Part shown: positions 1-9,146 of the stretch, piece by piece
Numbering within the stretch: the stretch's first letter is position 1
Layout of the letters: each line of letters opens with the position of its first letter
Source of the DNA: JAICYJ01 sp035473255
Lineage (GTDB): Bacteria > Actinomycetota > Thermoleophilia > Gaiellales > JAICJC01
DNA: 64,000 nucleotides
Reading direction: 5' to 3'
NCBI GenBank assembly: GCA_035473255.1
Contig: DATIOK010000130.1
Location: 13,704-77,703, forward strand
The notes under the pieces: generated by a model
Seen by the model: the letters and a program-made list of their open reading frames with translations, nothing else
Databases searched by the model: none
Told to the model about the DNA's origin: nothing
Translations under genes and position numbers: made by a program

Positions 1-806
1 TGACCCGGTCGCTGCGCGACACCGCCGCCTGCCTGGACGAGCTGGCCACGCCGTACCCCGGCGAGTCCTTCACACTGACGGGTCCGCCCGACGGCGGCTG
101 GCTCGACCAGCTGCAGCTGCAGCCCGGCCCGCTGCGCATCGCCTTCTGCTGGCAGCCGTGGTCCGGCGCCGAGGTGGTGGCCGAGATCCGGGCCGCCTGC
201 GAGGCGACGGCGACGCTGCTGTCCGGTCTCGGGCACGAGCTGATCGAGGCCTCGCCGCAGTTCTCCTGGGAGCAGTTCCTGGACGCGATGACCGTGATCT
301 GGTCGTCCACCACCGCCCAGACCGTCGACGGGTTCGCCCAGGCGGTGGGCCGCGAGCCGAGCCCCGACAACCTCGAGCTCCCCACCTTCCGGATGGTCGA
401 GTTCGGCCGCGCGGTGAAGGTCGGCGAGCTGCTGAACGCGATCGACTCGGCGGGATATGTGAGCCGGCAGGTGCGCGGCTTCTTCGAGGACTACGACGTG
501 CTGCTGACCCCTACGCTGGGAGCGCTGCCCGCCAGGCTCGGCACCTACCGGCCGGACGAGGAGCTCGAGCCCAAGCAGCTGTTCGGCTCGTGGGCGCACC
601 TGGAGTCGTTCCTGCCGGTGTTCAACGCCTCCGGCCAGCCGGCCATCAGCCTGCCGCTGCACATGAGCGAGCAGGGGCTGCCGATCGGGATGCAGCTGGT
701 CGGCCGGGTCGGGGCCGAAGCCACGCTGCTGCGCGTTTCCGCCCAGTTGGAGCAGGCGCTGCCGTGGGCGGCGCGGGTGCCGCCCCTCCACGTTTCCGAT
801 GGCTAG
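1..806 (+). CDS. Amidase signature family hydrolase, C-terminal part (gene starts before the window)
   Basis: The reading frame is open from the first base and ends at TAG 804-806. The first visible residues, TRSLRDTAACLDELA, match the segment that follows the catalytic Ser-cisSer-Lys region in amidase-signature enzymes. The end, with its GQPAISLPL and GLPIGMQLVG stretches, is the conserved C-terminal core of the family. These enzymes hydrolyse carboxamides to acid plus ammonia; spacing of the visible part resembles 6-aminohexanoate-cyclic-dimer hydrolase-type amidases, but substrate cannot be read from it. The catalytic triad lies outside the window, so activity is inferred from family. The stop overlaps the start of the next gene by 8 bases, suggesting translational coupling. 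Confidence 0.9.
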   Translation, partial: TRSLRDTAACLDELATPYPGESFTLTGPPDGGWLDQLQLQPGPLRIAFCWQPWSGAEVVAEIRAACEATATLLSGLGHELIEASPQFSWEQFLDAMTVIWSSTTAQTVDGFAQAVGREPSPDNLELPTFRMVEFGRAVKVGELLNAIDSAGYVSRQVRGFFEDYDVLLTPTLGALPARLGTYRPDEELEPKQLFGSWAHLESFLPVFNASGQPAISLPLHMSEQGLPIGMQLVGRVGAEATLLRVSAQLEQALPWAARVPPLHVSDG

Positions 807-1476
807 CGGCGATCACAGCCGTCCGGTGGTTGTCGACCGTCGGGACACGCCGCGCGGCGAGCTGGTGCTGCGCCGTGCCGGCTCTCACCACGAAGTGATC
901 GCGAACGGCACCTTCATGATGGACACGCGCGACGGCCGCTCGGAGCGGGCTCTGGTGCGCGAGGCGCTGGCCGGCCTGGCGGACGCCCGGCTGCTGCTGG
1001 GCGGCCTCGGCGTCGGCTTCTCGCTGGACGAGGCGCTGCGCGGCGACCGCGTCTCGGACGTGGTCGTGATCGAGCTCGAGCCGGCCGTGGTCGAGTGGGC
1101 CGGCACACATCTGCGCCGCCTCAACCGCCACGGCGTGAACGACCACCGCGTGCGGCTGGTGGTGGGCGACCTGCGCAGGCAGCTCGGCCGGCTGGGCTGT
1201 GAGTTCGACGCCATCTGCCTGGACGTCGACAACGGGCCGGGCTGGCTCGTGCACGAGGCCAACGCGGAGCTCTACAGTGACGACGGCCTCGAGTCGCTGG
1301 CGGGGCTGCTGCGGCCGGGTGGCCGCCTTGCGGTGTGGGCCTCGGCGCCCGACCTCGAGTTCGAGCGCCGGCTGCGCGCGCGGTTCGCGGTGGTGCGCAC
1401 CGTCACGGTCGACGTCGCCCGCGGCCCGGCGGACGTGATGTACATAGCTTCTCTACCCAAAGCCGACGGCGGTTGA
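799..1476 (+). CDS. Spermidine-synthase-like (class I SAM-fold) protein
   Basis: A 225-residue protein with the Rossmann-like core of polyamine aminopropyltransferases. It shows the glycine-rich LLLGGLGVGFSLDEAL segment (about residues 70-85), an acidic strand end VVVIELEPAVVEWA (about 92-105), and a DAICLDVDNGPGWL strand (about 136-149), where the family keeps its catalytic Asp region. An N-terminal stretch GELVLRRAGSHHEVIANG resembles the small beta domain of this family. The catalytic set of true spermidine synthases is not complete, so it may be a methyltransferase-like relative. It starts inside the amidase stop region and its 3' end overlaps the next, opposite-strand gene by 24 bases. 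Confidence 0.8.
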   Translation: MASGDHSRPVVVDRRDTPRGELVLRRAGSHHEVIANGTFMMDTRDGRSERALVREALAGLADARLLLGGLGVGFSLDEALRGDRVSDVVVIELEPAVVEWAGTHLRRLNRHGVNDHRVRLVVGDLRRQLGRLGCEFDAICLDVDNGPGWLVHEANAELYSDDGLESLAGLLRPGGRLAVWASAPDLEFERRLRARFAVVRTVTVDVARGPADVMYIASLPKADGG

Positions 1477-2463
1477 CGCCGGCAGCGGGCTGCGCGGCAG
1501 GTCGTCGCGCGGCGTGCCCAGGTTGTAGTCCGACGGCGCCACGTCGTTGGGCGTGTCCGCGTAAAAGACGCTGGCCAGCGTCTGGATCTGCGAGCGTCCG
1601 CGGTCGAGTTCGAACTGGCCGCCGCCGTACATGCGGATGCCGCGCTGCTCGCAGGCATCGATGCACTCCAGCAGACGCCGCACGCTCCCGAAGCGGGACG
1701 GCTTGATGTTCATCCAGCGCGGATCCACCGGTAACGCGTCGACGTCGGCCAGCGAGTGGATGGGCGCGTCGAAGCTGAGGCGGTCGAGCGCTCCCGACAG
1801 CGCCTCGCGGCATTCGCCGTCCAGGGCGGCGTCCTCGATCACGGCGTCGGGGAAGCGCTCGGCCAGCATCCGATAGAGCACCGGATCGGGAGCCACGTCC
1901 ACGGGGGTGCCCGTGTAGTAGGCCTTGAAGTCGAGCACGCGCACGCGGCCGGAGGCGGCCAGCGTCGCGATCAGCGGCTCGTCCCACGTCGGCTCGGGGT
2001 CGAGCTTGAACTCGAGCTGCGGGTCGAACTCGAGCCAGGGACCGATCTCACCCCGCGTCGAGAGCACGAAGCGCACCGGCCGCGCCTCGCGCCCGGCCGC
2101 GTCGGCCAGCGACCGCCCCGCCTGCTGCAGGCCCAGGTCGAGCGCCGCGCTCTCGAACGCCCAGCGGCGGTAGTCGCGCGACGCGTCCATCTCCGGCGGG
2201 GTGCCGGGGAACAGGTCGTGGGGGTCGATCAGCTGCGACAGCTCGTCCAGGCTGTGCCGTCCGGCCAGCTGCAGGTCGGCCGGGAAGCCGTCGTGATCGC
2301 CGGCGGTGTAGGTGACATCCTCGCCCACGCCCGTGTGGCCGGCGCCCTCCATCACCACCAGCGTTGTCACGCGGGTAAACTCGGTCGAGACCTGTGTCTC
2401 ACGCCGCTCAAGCCGGTAGTGCTCGAGGTCGATCGGCAGATCGGCAAGGCGGTCGTAGAGCAC
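1453..2463 (-). CDS. Enolase-superfamily enzyme (mandelate racemase/muconate lactonizing-like)
   Basis: A 336-residue protein with a GTG start. The N-terminal capping domain (RRETQVSTEFTRVTTLVVMEGAGHTGVGEDVTY broken over about residues 20-55) is followed by a barrel with VRVLDFKAYYTG at about 180, D-containing AVIEDAALDGE at about 210 and MNIKPSRFGS at about 250. The Lys and acidic positions are those used in the superfamily to abstract an alpha-proton next to a carboxylate and bind Mg2+. The end YADTPNDVAPSDYN is typical of a divergent subgroup. Substrate is unknown; o-succinylbenzoate synthase or dipeptide epimerase activity is not supported by context. It is followed on the same strand, 21 bases upstream, by the GGDEF-EAL gene. 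Confidence 0.72.
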   Translation of the reverse strand: MLYDRLADLPIDLEHYRLERRETQVSTEFTRVTTLVVMEGAGHTGVGEDVTYTAGDHDGFPADLQLAGRHSLDELSQLIDPHDLFPGTPPEMDASRDYRRWAFESAALDLGLQQAGRSLADAAGREARPVRFVLSTRGEIGPWLEFDPQLEFKLDPEPTWDEPLIATLAASGRVRVLDFKAYYTGTPVDVAPDPVLYRMLAERFPDAVIEDAALDGECREALSGALDRLSFDAPIHSLADVDALPVDPRWMNIKPSRFGSVRRLLECIDACEQRGIRMYGGGQFELDRGRSQIQTLASVFYADTPNDVAPSDYNLGTPRDDLPRSPLPASTAVGFG

Positions 2464-2484
2464 GCCGCCAGCATAGCCGCCGGC

Positions 2485-4281
2485 TCAGGCTGCGTTGGAG
2501 CTCTGGCGTCGGCGCGAGAGCCAGTCCGTTGCCTGAGCGGACGGCATCGGCTGCGCCAGAACGAAACCCTGTACCTCGTCGCAGCCTGCCAGCCGCAGGC
2601 GCTCCCACACGGCCATATCCTCGGCGCCCTCCGCCACGACCCGCAGGCCGAGGTTGTGGGCGAGATCGACCACGGCGTGCACGATGGTGGCGTCGTGTTC
2701 GTTGTCGGTCATCCCCAGCACGAACGAGCGGTCGATCTTGAGCGCATGCACGGGCAGGTTCTTCAGGTAGGCGAGGCTCGAGTAGCCGGCGCCGAAGTCG
2801 TCGATGGTGGTGGTGGGGCCGAGCTCGCCGATGCGCGTGACGATGGCGCGCGCCCGGGCCGGGTCGGCGGTCAGCACGCTCTCGGTGATCTCCACCTCCA
2901 GCAACTCGGACGCCACCTTGGCCTCGTGCAGGGCCCTCTCGATCTCGTCGGGCAGCCGCACGTCGATCAGGTCGCGGGCCGAGAGGTTGACCGATACCGG
3001 CATCACGAGGCCCATCCGCTTCCAGTCGGCGACCTGGCGCAGTGCGGTCTTCAGCACCCACATCGAGAGCAGGTTGATCAACCCGCTGCGCTCGGCCAGC
3101 GGGATGAACTGGTCGGGGCTGATCATGCCGCGGTCGGGATGCTTCCAGCGCACCAGCGCCTCGACACCGGAGATGTCCCCGGTGCGGAGGGTTGCCTTGG
3201 GCTGGTAGTAGAGGCTCAGCTGGCCGCCCTCGATGGCCCGGCGCAGGTCGGAGGCGAGCGCCAGCTTCTGCGAGTTGTCGGCCTCCTGCTCCCGGGTGTG
3301 CATCGCGATGCCGGTGTGGTTTCGCTTGGCCGCGTACATGGCGCTGTCGGCCCGCTGCAGCAGTCCGTCGTAGTCGGCCGCGTGCAACGGCGCCAGCGCG
3401 ATGCCCATGCTGGCGTCGATCTCGAGCGTCATGCCGGAGACGAGGAAGGGGCGGCGCAGCGACTCGCCTACGCGCATCGCCAGCTGCTCGGCGGTGACGG
3501 CGTCGGCCTGGCTGCGCAGGATTGCGAACTCGTCGCCCCCCAGCCGGGTCACGAGCGTGCTCTCGGTGGTGAACCCGGCCAGGCGCTCGCCGACCTGGCG
3601 CAGCAGCTGGTCGCCGGCGAAGTGCCCGAGCGTGTCGTTCACCTCCTTGAACTCGTTCAGGTCCATCAGGATCAGCGCCATCGCGTCGCCGTTCAGTCGC
3701 ATGATCCGGCGCTGGGCCTCTTCGCGCAGCAGCACCCGGTTGGGCAGCCCGGTGAGCGCGTCATGGCGGGCCAGGTACTCGGTGTCGAGCGCGGGCGTGG
3801 CCGGCAGGCGCTGTGGCTTCCGGGCCTTTCGGGCCGGCAGCTGCGGGCGGCGCAGGTGCGGCAGCAGGCGCGCGATCGCGATCGCCGTGGCCGCTGCGGC
3901 CGCCACCGCAAGCAGCAGGCCGGCGATCACCATCTCGAGGTGCGCGAGGCCCGACAGCGGCGGCTTCGTGCTCAGGCGCAGGCTGGCGCCGCGGGGAAGC
4001 GGCATGGAACCGGCCGAGCTGGAGACTTTGCCGACGGTCGTCGGATGCCCGTTGCGTAGCCGCAGCTCGGCGCCGGTGATCGCGCCGGAGCCGAACGCCT
4101 GCGCAAGCACGAGCCGTGCCCCGGCCGTGTCCTTGTTGTGAAGACGGCGGCCGACCTGCCGCAGGATCGACGCCCGCTGGGCCGCCGCCTGCCCGTTTCC
4201 GCCCGCGTAGTAGCCGGCCGCCGAGGCACCCGCGAGCAGGCCGCCGATCACCAACATGATGAGGAAGCGCCGTAACAGCAT
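2485..4281 (-). CDS. Membrane-anchored GGDEF-EAL cyclic-di-GMP protein
   Basis: A 598-residue protein with an N-terminal membrane anchor (about residues 5-28), a short extracytoplasmic sensor region, and a second membrane helix around 118-140. A GGDEF domain follows (DALTGLPNR, then RLGGDEFAIL), which is the intact diguanylate cyclase signature. The C-terminal EAL domain carries GVEALVRWKHP, the DDFGAGYSS loop, LKIDRSFV and VVAEGAED, so the residues needed for c-di-GMP hydrolysis are present. Either or both activities could be live; hybrid proteins often favour one. The small periplasmic region (about 90 residues) holds no recognisable sensor domain. Divergent from the PLP-enzyme gene, with about 50 bases between starts. 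Confidence 0.93.
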   Translation of the reverse strand: MLLRRFLIMLVIGGLLAGASAAGYYAGGNGQAAAQRASILRQVGRRLHNKDTAGARLVLAQAFGSGAITGAELRLRNGHPTTVGKVSSSAGSMPLPRGASLRLSTKPPLSGLAHLEMVIAGLLLAVAAAAATAIAIARLLPHLRRPQLPARKARKPQRLPATPALDTEYLARHDALTGLPNRVLLREEAQRRIMRLNGDAMALILMDLNEFKEVNDTLGHFAGDQLLRQVGERLAGFTTESTLVTRLGGDEFAILRSQADAVTAEQLAMRVGESLRRPFLVSGMTLEIDASMGIALAPLHAADYDGLLQRADSAMYAAKRNHTGIAMHTREQEADNSQKLALASDLRRAIEGGQLSLYYQPKATLRTGDISGVEALVRWKHPDRGMISPDQFIPLAERSGLINLLSMWVLKTALRQVADWKRMGLVMPVSVNLSARDLIDVRLPDEIERALHEAKVASELLEVEITESVLTADPARARAIVTRIGELGPTTTIDDFGAGYSSLAYLKNLPVHALKIDRSFVLGMTDNEHDATIVHAVVDLAHNLGLRVVAEGAEDMAVWERLRLAGCDEVQGFVLAQPMPSAQATDWLSRRRQSSNAA

Positions 4282-4331
4282 CGTGAGCGTGATCTATCGG
4301 CGCTGCGGAATGGTGCCTGTAGGGTTGATGG

Positions 4332-5408
4332 ATGCCGCCCGATGAGCTGCAAACACCGTGTCTGGTGGTCGACCTCGACCGTCTCGAGCGGAATCTGCGC
4401 AGCTGGCAGGACGCGGTGGCAGCGCACGGGGTCCGCTTTCGGCCGCACATCAAGACCCACAAGACGCTCGAGATCGCCCGGATGCAGCTCGCGGCCGGCG
4501 CCGCGGGCATCACCACGGCCAAGGTCTCGGAGGCCGAGCTGTACGTCGATGCCGGCTTCGACGACGTGGTCGTCGCCTACCCGGTGGTGGCGGAGCTGGC
4601 CTGTGCGCGGCTGGCGCGGCTGGCTGCGCAGGCGCGCATCGGGGTGAACGTCGAGAACCACGAGGCCGCCCAGCGGCTGTCGAGCGCGGCTGTGGCCGAG
4701 GGCGCCGAGCTGGGCGTCTTCGTCGACCTCGACACCGGCCTCGGCCGCTGCGGCGTGCCCGCGGGCGAGCCTGCGCTGGTCGACGCGCTGGCCGACCGGG
4801 TGCGCGAGCTGCCGGGGCTGCGCCTGCGCGGCATCACCAGCTACCGGAGCATCGGCTACGCCGGCGGGGGCGGCGACGCGGCCGCTTCCGGCCGGGAGGA
4901 GGGCGAGACGGTGGTCGCGGCCGCGCGGCGGCTGGGCCTGGACGAGGCGGCGGCCGGCAGCACGCCCACCGGCCGCGCGGTTGCCGCGGTGCCGGGGGTG
5001 ACCGAGGTGCGGGCCGGCACCTACGTGTTCAACGACCTGATGCAGCTGGGGAACGGCTCCGCCCGGCCGCAGGATGTGGCGCTCTCGATCCTGACCACGG
5101 TCGTCAGCAGCAACCGCGAGGGGCGGGTGACGGTGGACGGCGGGTCGAAGACGTTCTCAGGCGACGTCGTGCTCGACGACGGCGGGCGCATGGTCGCTCG
5201 CAGCGTGGACGGCTCGATCGTGCTTGACGGGCTGACCGAGGAGCACGGCGTCGGGCGCACGTCACGGCCGGTGGCGGTGGGCGAGCGGATCGCGTTTCAT
5301 CCCGCCCACGTCTGCACCACGGTCAACCTCAGCGGCCAGCTGTTCGCGGTGCGCGACGGCCGGGTCGAGGCGGTCTGGCCGGTGGCCGCGCGCGGCCTGC
5401 GAACGTAG
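4332..5408 (+). CDS. D-serine dehydratase / D-threonine aldolase-like PLP enzyme
   Basis: A 358-residue fold-type III PLP enzyme with an alanine-racemase-like N-terminal barrel. The PLP lysine lies in RPHIKTHKT near residue 40. The C-terminal domain ends with AFHPAHVCTTVNLSG; the His and Cys of HVC correspond to the zinc ligands of eukaryotic-type D-serine dehydratase, whereas D-threonine aldolases usually carry His-x-Asp there. Thus dehydration of a D-hydroxy amino acid to a keto acid is the better guess. It stands alone, transcribed divergently from the GGDEF-EAL gene and converging on the molybdenum hydroxylase operon, with only two bases between stop codons. Confidence 0.85.
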   Translation: MPPDELQTPCLVVDLDRLERNLRSWQDAVAAHGVRFRPHIKTHKTLEIARMQLAAGAAGITTAKVSEAELYVDAGFDDVVVAYPVVAELACARLARLAAQARIGVNVENHEAAQRLSSAAVAEGAELGVFVDLDTGLGRCGVPAGEPALVDALADRVRELPGLRLRGITSYRSIGYAGGGGDAAASGREEGETVVAAARRLGLDEAAAGSTPTGRAVAAVPGVTEVRAGTYVFNDLMQLGNGSARPQDVALSILTTVVSSNREGRVTVDGGSKTFSGDVVLDDGGRMVARSVDGSIVLDGLTEEHGVGRTSRPVAVGERIAFHPAHVCTTVNLSGQLFAVRDGRVEAVWPVAARGLRT

Positions 5409-5410
5409 CA

Positions 5411-5878
5411 TCAGCGCTGCGTAGCTGCCGCCTGCACCGCGCGGACGATGCCCGAGTAGCCGGTGCAGCGGCAGAGGTTGCCGGACAGCGCCAGGCGGAT
5501 CTCGTCCTCGTCGGGCGAGGGGTTGCGGTCGAGCAGCGCCTTCGCCGAGATCAGCATGCCGGGCGTGCAGAATCCGCACTGGACGCCGCCCTGGTCGAGG
5601 AAGGCCTGTTGCAGCGGGTGCAGCTGACCGTCCTCGCCGGCAAGGCCCTCGATGGTGACGATCTCGCGGCCGTCGGCCTGCAGCGCCAGGTACGAGCAGG
5701 AGTTGACCGGCTGGCCGTCCAGCAACACCATGCAGGCACCGCACTCGGAGTCGTCGCATCCCTCCTTGGCGCCGGTCAGCCCGACCTCGCCGCGCAGCAC
5801 CGACAGCAGGTTTCGGCCCGGCTCGATCGCGACCGGGTAGGCGCGGCCGTTCACGTTCAGGGTGGCGTCGTACCTCAT
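5411..5878 (-). CDS. Molybdenum hydroxylase, [2Fe-2S] subunit
   Basis: A 155-residue iron-sulfur subunit of the xanthine dehydrogenase/CO dehydrogenase family. The plant-ferredoxin-type cluster motif is EGCDDSECGACMVLLDG (about residues 38-54), and the second, helical domain carries GVQCGFCTPGM and NLCRCTGY, giving all eight cluster cysteines. It passes electrons from the Mo centre to FAD. The start ATG at 5878 overlaps the stop of the FAD subunit by four bases (ATGA); a longer upstream frame is a shadow of that gene. It is the last gene of a three-gene operon in the order large, medium, small. Confidence 0.95.
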   Translation of the reverse strand: MRYDATLNVNGRAYPVAIEPGRNLLSVLRGEVGLTGAKEGCDDSECGACMVLLDGQPVNSCSYLALQADGREIVTIEGLAGEDGQLHPLQQAFLDQGGVQCGFCTPGMLISAKALLDRNPSPDEDEIRLALSGNLCRCTGYSGIVRAVQAAATQR

Positions 5879-6792
5879 GGTGCTCCTCCGTTGACCGCAC
5901 CGTGGAGGGCGGGGCTGGCTGGGATCGGGAACCGCCCGCCGCGGGCGCGGGCGATCGCGGTGCTGATCGCGCGCCGGGTCAGCACGGCGGCCATCGCCCG
6001 CCGGTAGTCGGCCGAACCGCGCACGTCGGAGATCGGCCGCGAGGCGCCCGCCGCGGCATCCGCCGCCGCCTGCACGGCGGCGTCCGAGGCGTCGCTGCCG
6101 TTGAGGGCCTGCTCGGCCTCGGCCACGCGGTGGATGGTGGGCGCCAGAGCGGTGATGGCGATGCGCGCATCGCGCACGGTGCCGCCGTCGAGCGTGACCA
6201 CCGCGGTCGCGCCCACGATCGCGATCTCCATCTGGCGGCGGTACTCGAGCCGCGCGTAGCAGCTGCCGGTTCCGTCCTTCGGGGCGGGGATGGCCAGCTC
6301 GGTCAGCAGCTCGCCGGGCTCGGCCACGGTGCGACCGGGGCCGGTCAGCAGGTCGGCCAGCGCCACCCGGCGGGTGCCCGACGCCGAGCGCAGCGTGGCG
6401 ATCGCGTCGAAGCAGATCAGCGGGCCGCCGGTCTCCATGGCCGGCGAGGCGTTCATGACGTTGCCGCCGATGGTGCCGGCGTTGCGGGTGGCGTGGCTGC
6501 CCACGATCGCGGATGCGTCCGCCAGGGCGGTGAACAGCTCGCATACGGTGCTCGAGGCGACGAGGTCGGCGTGGGTGGCGAGCGCGCCCAGCACCAGCCC
6601 GCCGTCCTGTTCCCGGATCCCGCGCAGCTCGGACACGCGGTGGATCGCGACCAGGGCGTCCGGCAGCGGCGCCTTGCCGCCGCGCGCGCCGACCACCAGG
6701 TCGGTGCCGCCGGCGATCGGCCGCGCGCCGGCGGCCATCGCCTCCAGCGCCTCGTCGACCGAGGTGGCGGCCGTGTAGCTCTGCGCGCTCAT
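5875..6792 (-). CDS. Molybdenum hydroxylase, FAD-binding subunit
   Basis: A 305-residue FAD subunit of the CoxM/XdhB type. The FAD-binding N-terminal lobe has ARPIAGGTDLVVGAR near residues 27-42, and a second conserved segment IVGSHATRNAGTIGGNVMNASPA about 95-118, which binds the FAD diphosphate. The C-terminal CO-dehydrogenase flavoprotein domain follows. I chose the ATG at 6792, which overlaps the stop of the large subunit as ATGA, in place of a start six codons upstream. It relays electrons from the [2Fe-2S] subunit to NAD+, oxygen or another acceptor, which cannot be told from sequence. Confidence 0.94.
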   Translation of the reverse strand: MSAQSYTAATSVDEALEAMAAGARPIAGGTDLVVGARGGKAPLPDALVAIHRVSELRGIREQDGGLVLGALATHADLVASSTVCELFTALADASAIVGSHATRNAGTIGGNVMNASPAMETGGPLICFDAIATLRSASGTRRVALADLLTGPGRTVAEPGELLTELAIPAPKDGTGSCYARLEYRRQMEIAIVGATAVVTLDGGTVRDARIAITALAPTIHRVAEAEQALNGSDASDAAVQAAADAAAGASRPISDVRGSADYRRAMAAVLTRRAISTAIARARGGRFPIPASPALHGAVNGGAP

Positions 6793-9077
6793 CGCTGCAT
6801 CGCCTCCCACACCCGCGCCGGGGTCATGGGCAGCTGGTGCACGCGCGCGCCGGTGACCTGAGCGATCGCGTTGGCGATCGCGCCCGGAGTCGGCACGCAG
6901 GGCGGCTCACCGATGCCCTTGGAGCCATTCGGGCCGCCGGCGCCGGGCTTGGTCGGAGAGTCCACCCAGCCGATGTGGATCGGCGGCGAGTCGCTCGCCG
7001 TCTGCAGCTTGTAGTCGAGCAGGTGCGGGTTCAGCTGGCGCGCGTCCTCGCCGATCAGCGACCCCTCCAGGGTGGCCATGCCGATGCCCATGACGACGCC
7101 GCCCTCGACCTGGCCGTTGGCGCCGATCGGGTTCAGCACGCGTCCCGACTCGTGCACCGCGGCCACCTCCAGCACCCGCACGACGCCGGTCTCGCGATCG
7201 ACCTTGCAGCGCACCGCATGCGTGATGAAAGTGGGGGCGAGGAACGATTCCATTCCCAGCCGGCCGGTGCACCCAGCCGCGTCTGAGGCGGGCATCTCCG
7301 GCACCGCGTCGGCGCCGCGGCCGAGCAGCAGGGTGCTGCCGTGGGCGGCCTCGGCCAGCTCCGGGATGGTGACCGACTTGGTGGGCGACCCCTTCACCGA
7401 GACCGCGCCGTCCTTCAGCTCCAGGTCGTCGCGGTTGGCTTCCAGCTGCTCGGCGGCCAGGTCGAGCAGCTGCTCACGCACGTCGTTCGCGGCGGCCATC
7501 ACCGCGCGGCCGTTGTTGAAGGTGGTCTGTGAGCCGGACGCGCCGGAGTCGAACGGGCCGGCGTCGGTGTCCTGATACAACAGCGAGAAGCTCTCCGGCT
7601 CCATGCCCAGGATCTCCGCGGCCAGCAGCGGCAACGCCATCACGGCGCCGGTGCCGCACTCCTGTGCGCCGGTGATGATGGTGGCCGACCCGTCGCCGTT
7701 GATCTTCACGTAGGCGCCGGAAGCGATGCCGAACGACGGCCACCAGCCGACGGCGACGCCGATCGCCTCGTCCTCGGTCAGTTCCTTGCCGTAGCCAATC
7801 AGCTCCACCGCCCGCTCCAGCGTCTCCGCGGCGCCGATGTCCTCGAACACCTGCCGGGTGGGCCCCTCGTCGCCGTTCTTGACGATGTTGCGGCGGCGGA
7901 ACTCGACGGGGTCCATGCCCAGCTGCCCGGCCACCGAGTCCATGTGCTGCTCGAGCGCCCAGCAGGCCTGCGGGGCGGTCGGGGCGCGCACCGAGCCGGA
8001 GGGTGTGGTGTTCGTGTAGGCCAGGCTGGCATCGACGAAGACGTTCTCGATCTTGTACGGGCCGGCCGCCATCATCGCGGCCAGCTGCGGGAAGAATGGC
8101 GCATCGGCGCTGTAGGCGCCGTTGTCCAGGATCAGGCGGCCGCGGCGGGCAACGATGCTGCCGTCCCTGCGCACGCCGGTCTCCAGCTCCAGCACCTGTC
8201 CCTCGCGGCGGTGATCGGGGGCGAGGAACTCCTCGCGGCGCGAGAACACCAGGCGCACGGGGCGCTGAGCGACGCGGGCCAGCGCTGCCACCTGAGCCTC
8301 GTAGTGGAACTCGCACTTGCCGCCGAACCCTCCGCCCAGGTGCGGCACCACGATGCGAACGTGCGCCTCGGGCAGCTCCAGGGTGGTGGCCACGCCGCTG
8401 CGGGCGATGAACGGCACCTGGGTCGACGACCAGATCGTGACCCGGTCTCCCTGCCACTGCGCGACCACGGCATGGGGCTCGATCGGCACCGCGTGGGACA
8501 TGTCGGCGACGTAGCGCTCCTTGACGACGATGTCCGCCTCGGCCATGCCCTTGTCAGGATCACCCTTGAGGATCGTCGAGCGCGAGCAGTCGTTGCCCTC
8601 GCGGACGACATCCTCAGAGGCTCCGTACGACGCCCAGTCCTCGTGCAGCAGCGGTGCCCCGGGCTCGAGGGCTGCCTCGACATCGCTGACGATCTCGAGC
8701 GGCTCGTAGTCGACCTCGATCAGCTCGACGGCGCGCTGGGCGATCTCATCCGTGAGTGCGGCCACCGCCGCGACCAGCTCGCCCTCGTAGCGCACCTTGT
8801 GCTTGGCGAACAGCCGCCGGTCCTGGACAAACGGCCCGTAGCGGACGTCGGGCACGTCCTCGTGCGTGATCACGGCGAACACCCCCGGCAGCGCCTTGGC
8901 ATTGGAGGTGTCGATGCGCGTGATGCGGGCGTGGGCGTGGTCGGAGTAGCGGAACTTCGCCTGGAGCATGCCGGTCATGTCCAGGTCGGCGGTGTAGCGC
9001 CCAAGGCCGGTCACCTTGTCCTTGCCGTCCTGCCGGATGAACGGCTTCTCTGCTGTGGCCAACGCGAGCTCCTTCAA
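6789..9077 (-). CDS. Molybdenum hydroxylase, molybdopterin-binding catalytic subunit
   Basis: A 762-residue large subunit of the xanthine dehydrogenase/CO dehydrogenase family. Visible landmarks are the GGGFGGK Moco-binding loop near residue 248, the ECGTGAV segment around 478 and, near the C-terminus, GSKGIGEPP, whose Glu is the invariant catalytic base of the family. The CO-dehydrogenase active-site loop with the copper-binding Cys (VAYRCSFR-like) is absent, so CO is an unlikely substrate. Purines, aldehydes or N-heterocycles are the usual alternatives. It is the first gene of the operon with the FAD and [2Fe-2S] subunits. No Moco-insertion (XdhC/CoxF) gene lies nearby. Confidence 0.94.
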   Translation of the reverse strand: MKELALATAEKPFIRQDGKDKVTGLGRYTADLDMTGMLQAKFRYSDHAHARITRIDTSNAKALPGVFAVITHEDVPDVRYGPFVQDRRLFAKHKVRYEGELVAAVAALTDEIAQRAVELIEVDYEPLEIVSDVEAALEPGAPLLHEDWASYGASEDVVREGNDCSRSTILKGDPDKGMAEADIVVKERYVADMSHAVPIEPHAVVAQWQGDRVTIWSSTQVPFIARSGVATTLELPEAHVRIVVPHLGGGFGGKCEFHYEAQVAALARVAQRPVRLVFSRREEFLAPDHRREGQVLELETGVRRDGSIVARRGRLILDNGAYSADAPFFPQLAAMMAAGPYKIENVFVDASLAYTNTTPSGSVRAPTAPQACWALEQHMDSVAGQLGMDPVEFRRRNIVKNGDEGPTRQVFEDIGAAETLERAVELIGYGKELTEDEAIGVAVGWWPSFGIASGAYVKINGDGSATIITGAQECGTGAVMALPLLAAEILGMEPESFSLLYQDTDAGPFDSGASGSQTTFNNGRAVMAAANDVREQLLDLAAEQLEANRDDLELKDGAVSVKGSPTKSVTIPELAEAAHGSTLLLGRGADAVPEMPASDAAGCTGRLGMESFLAPTFITHAVRCKVDRETGVVRVLEVAAVHESGRVLNPIGANGQVEGGVVMGIGMATLEGSLIGEDARQLNPHLLDYKLQTASDSPPIHIGWVDSPTKPGAGGPNGSKGIGEPPCVPTPGAIANAIAQVTGARVHQLPMTPARVWEAMQR

Positions 9078-9146
9078 TCGAGGCGGGGGTTGATACTACG
9101 TGAGACGGGGCGACCGGAAAAGCCGGAGCCGGGCTGATGCCGTCTG

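Noticed and set aside
1756..4059. Open frame of 767 codons on the plus strand
   Set aside because: Antisense to the enolase-like and GGDEF-EAL genes, with low-complexity Gly/Arg/Gln/His composition and no domain.
6789..9077. Carbon monoxide dehydrogenase identity for the molybdenum hydroxylase
   Set aside because: The large subunit lacks the Cys loop that binds the copper of CoxL; only the shared family motifs are present.
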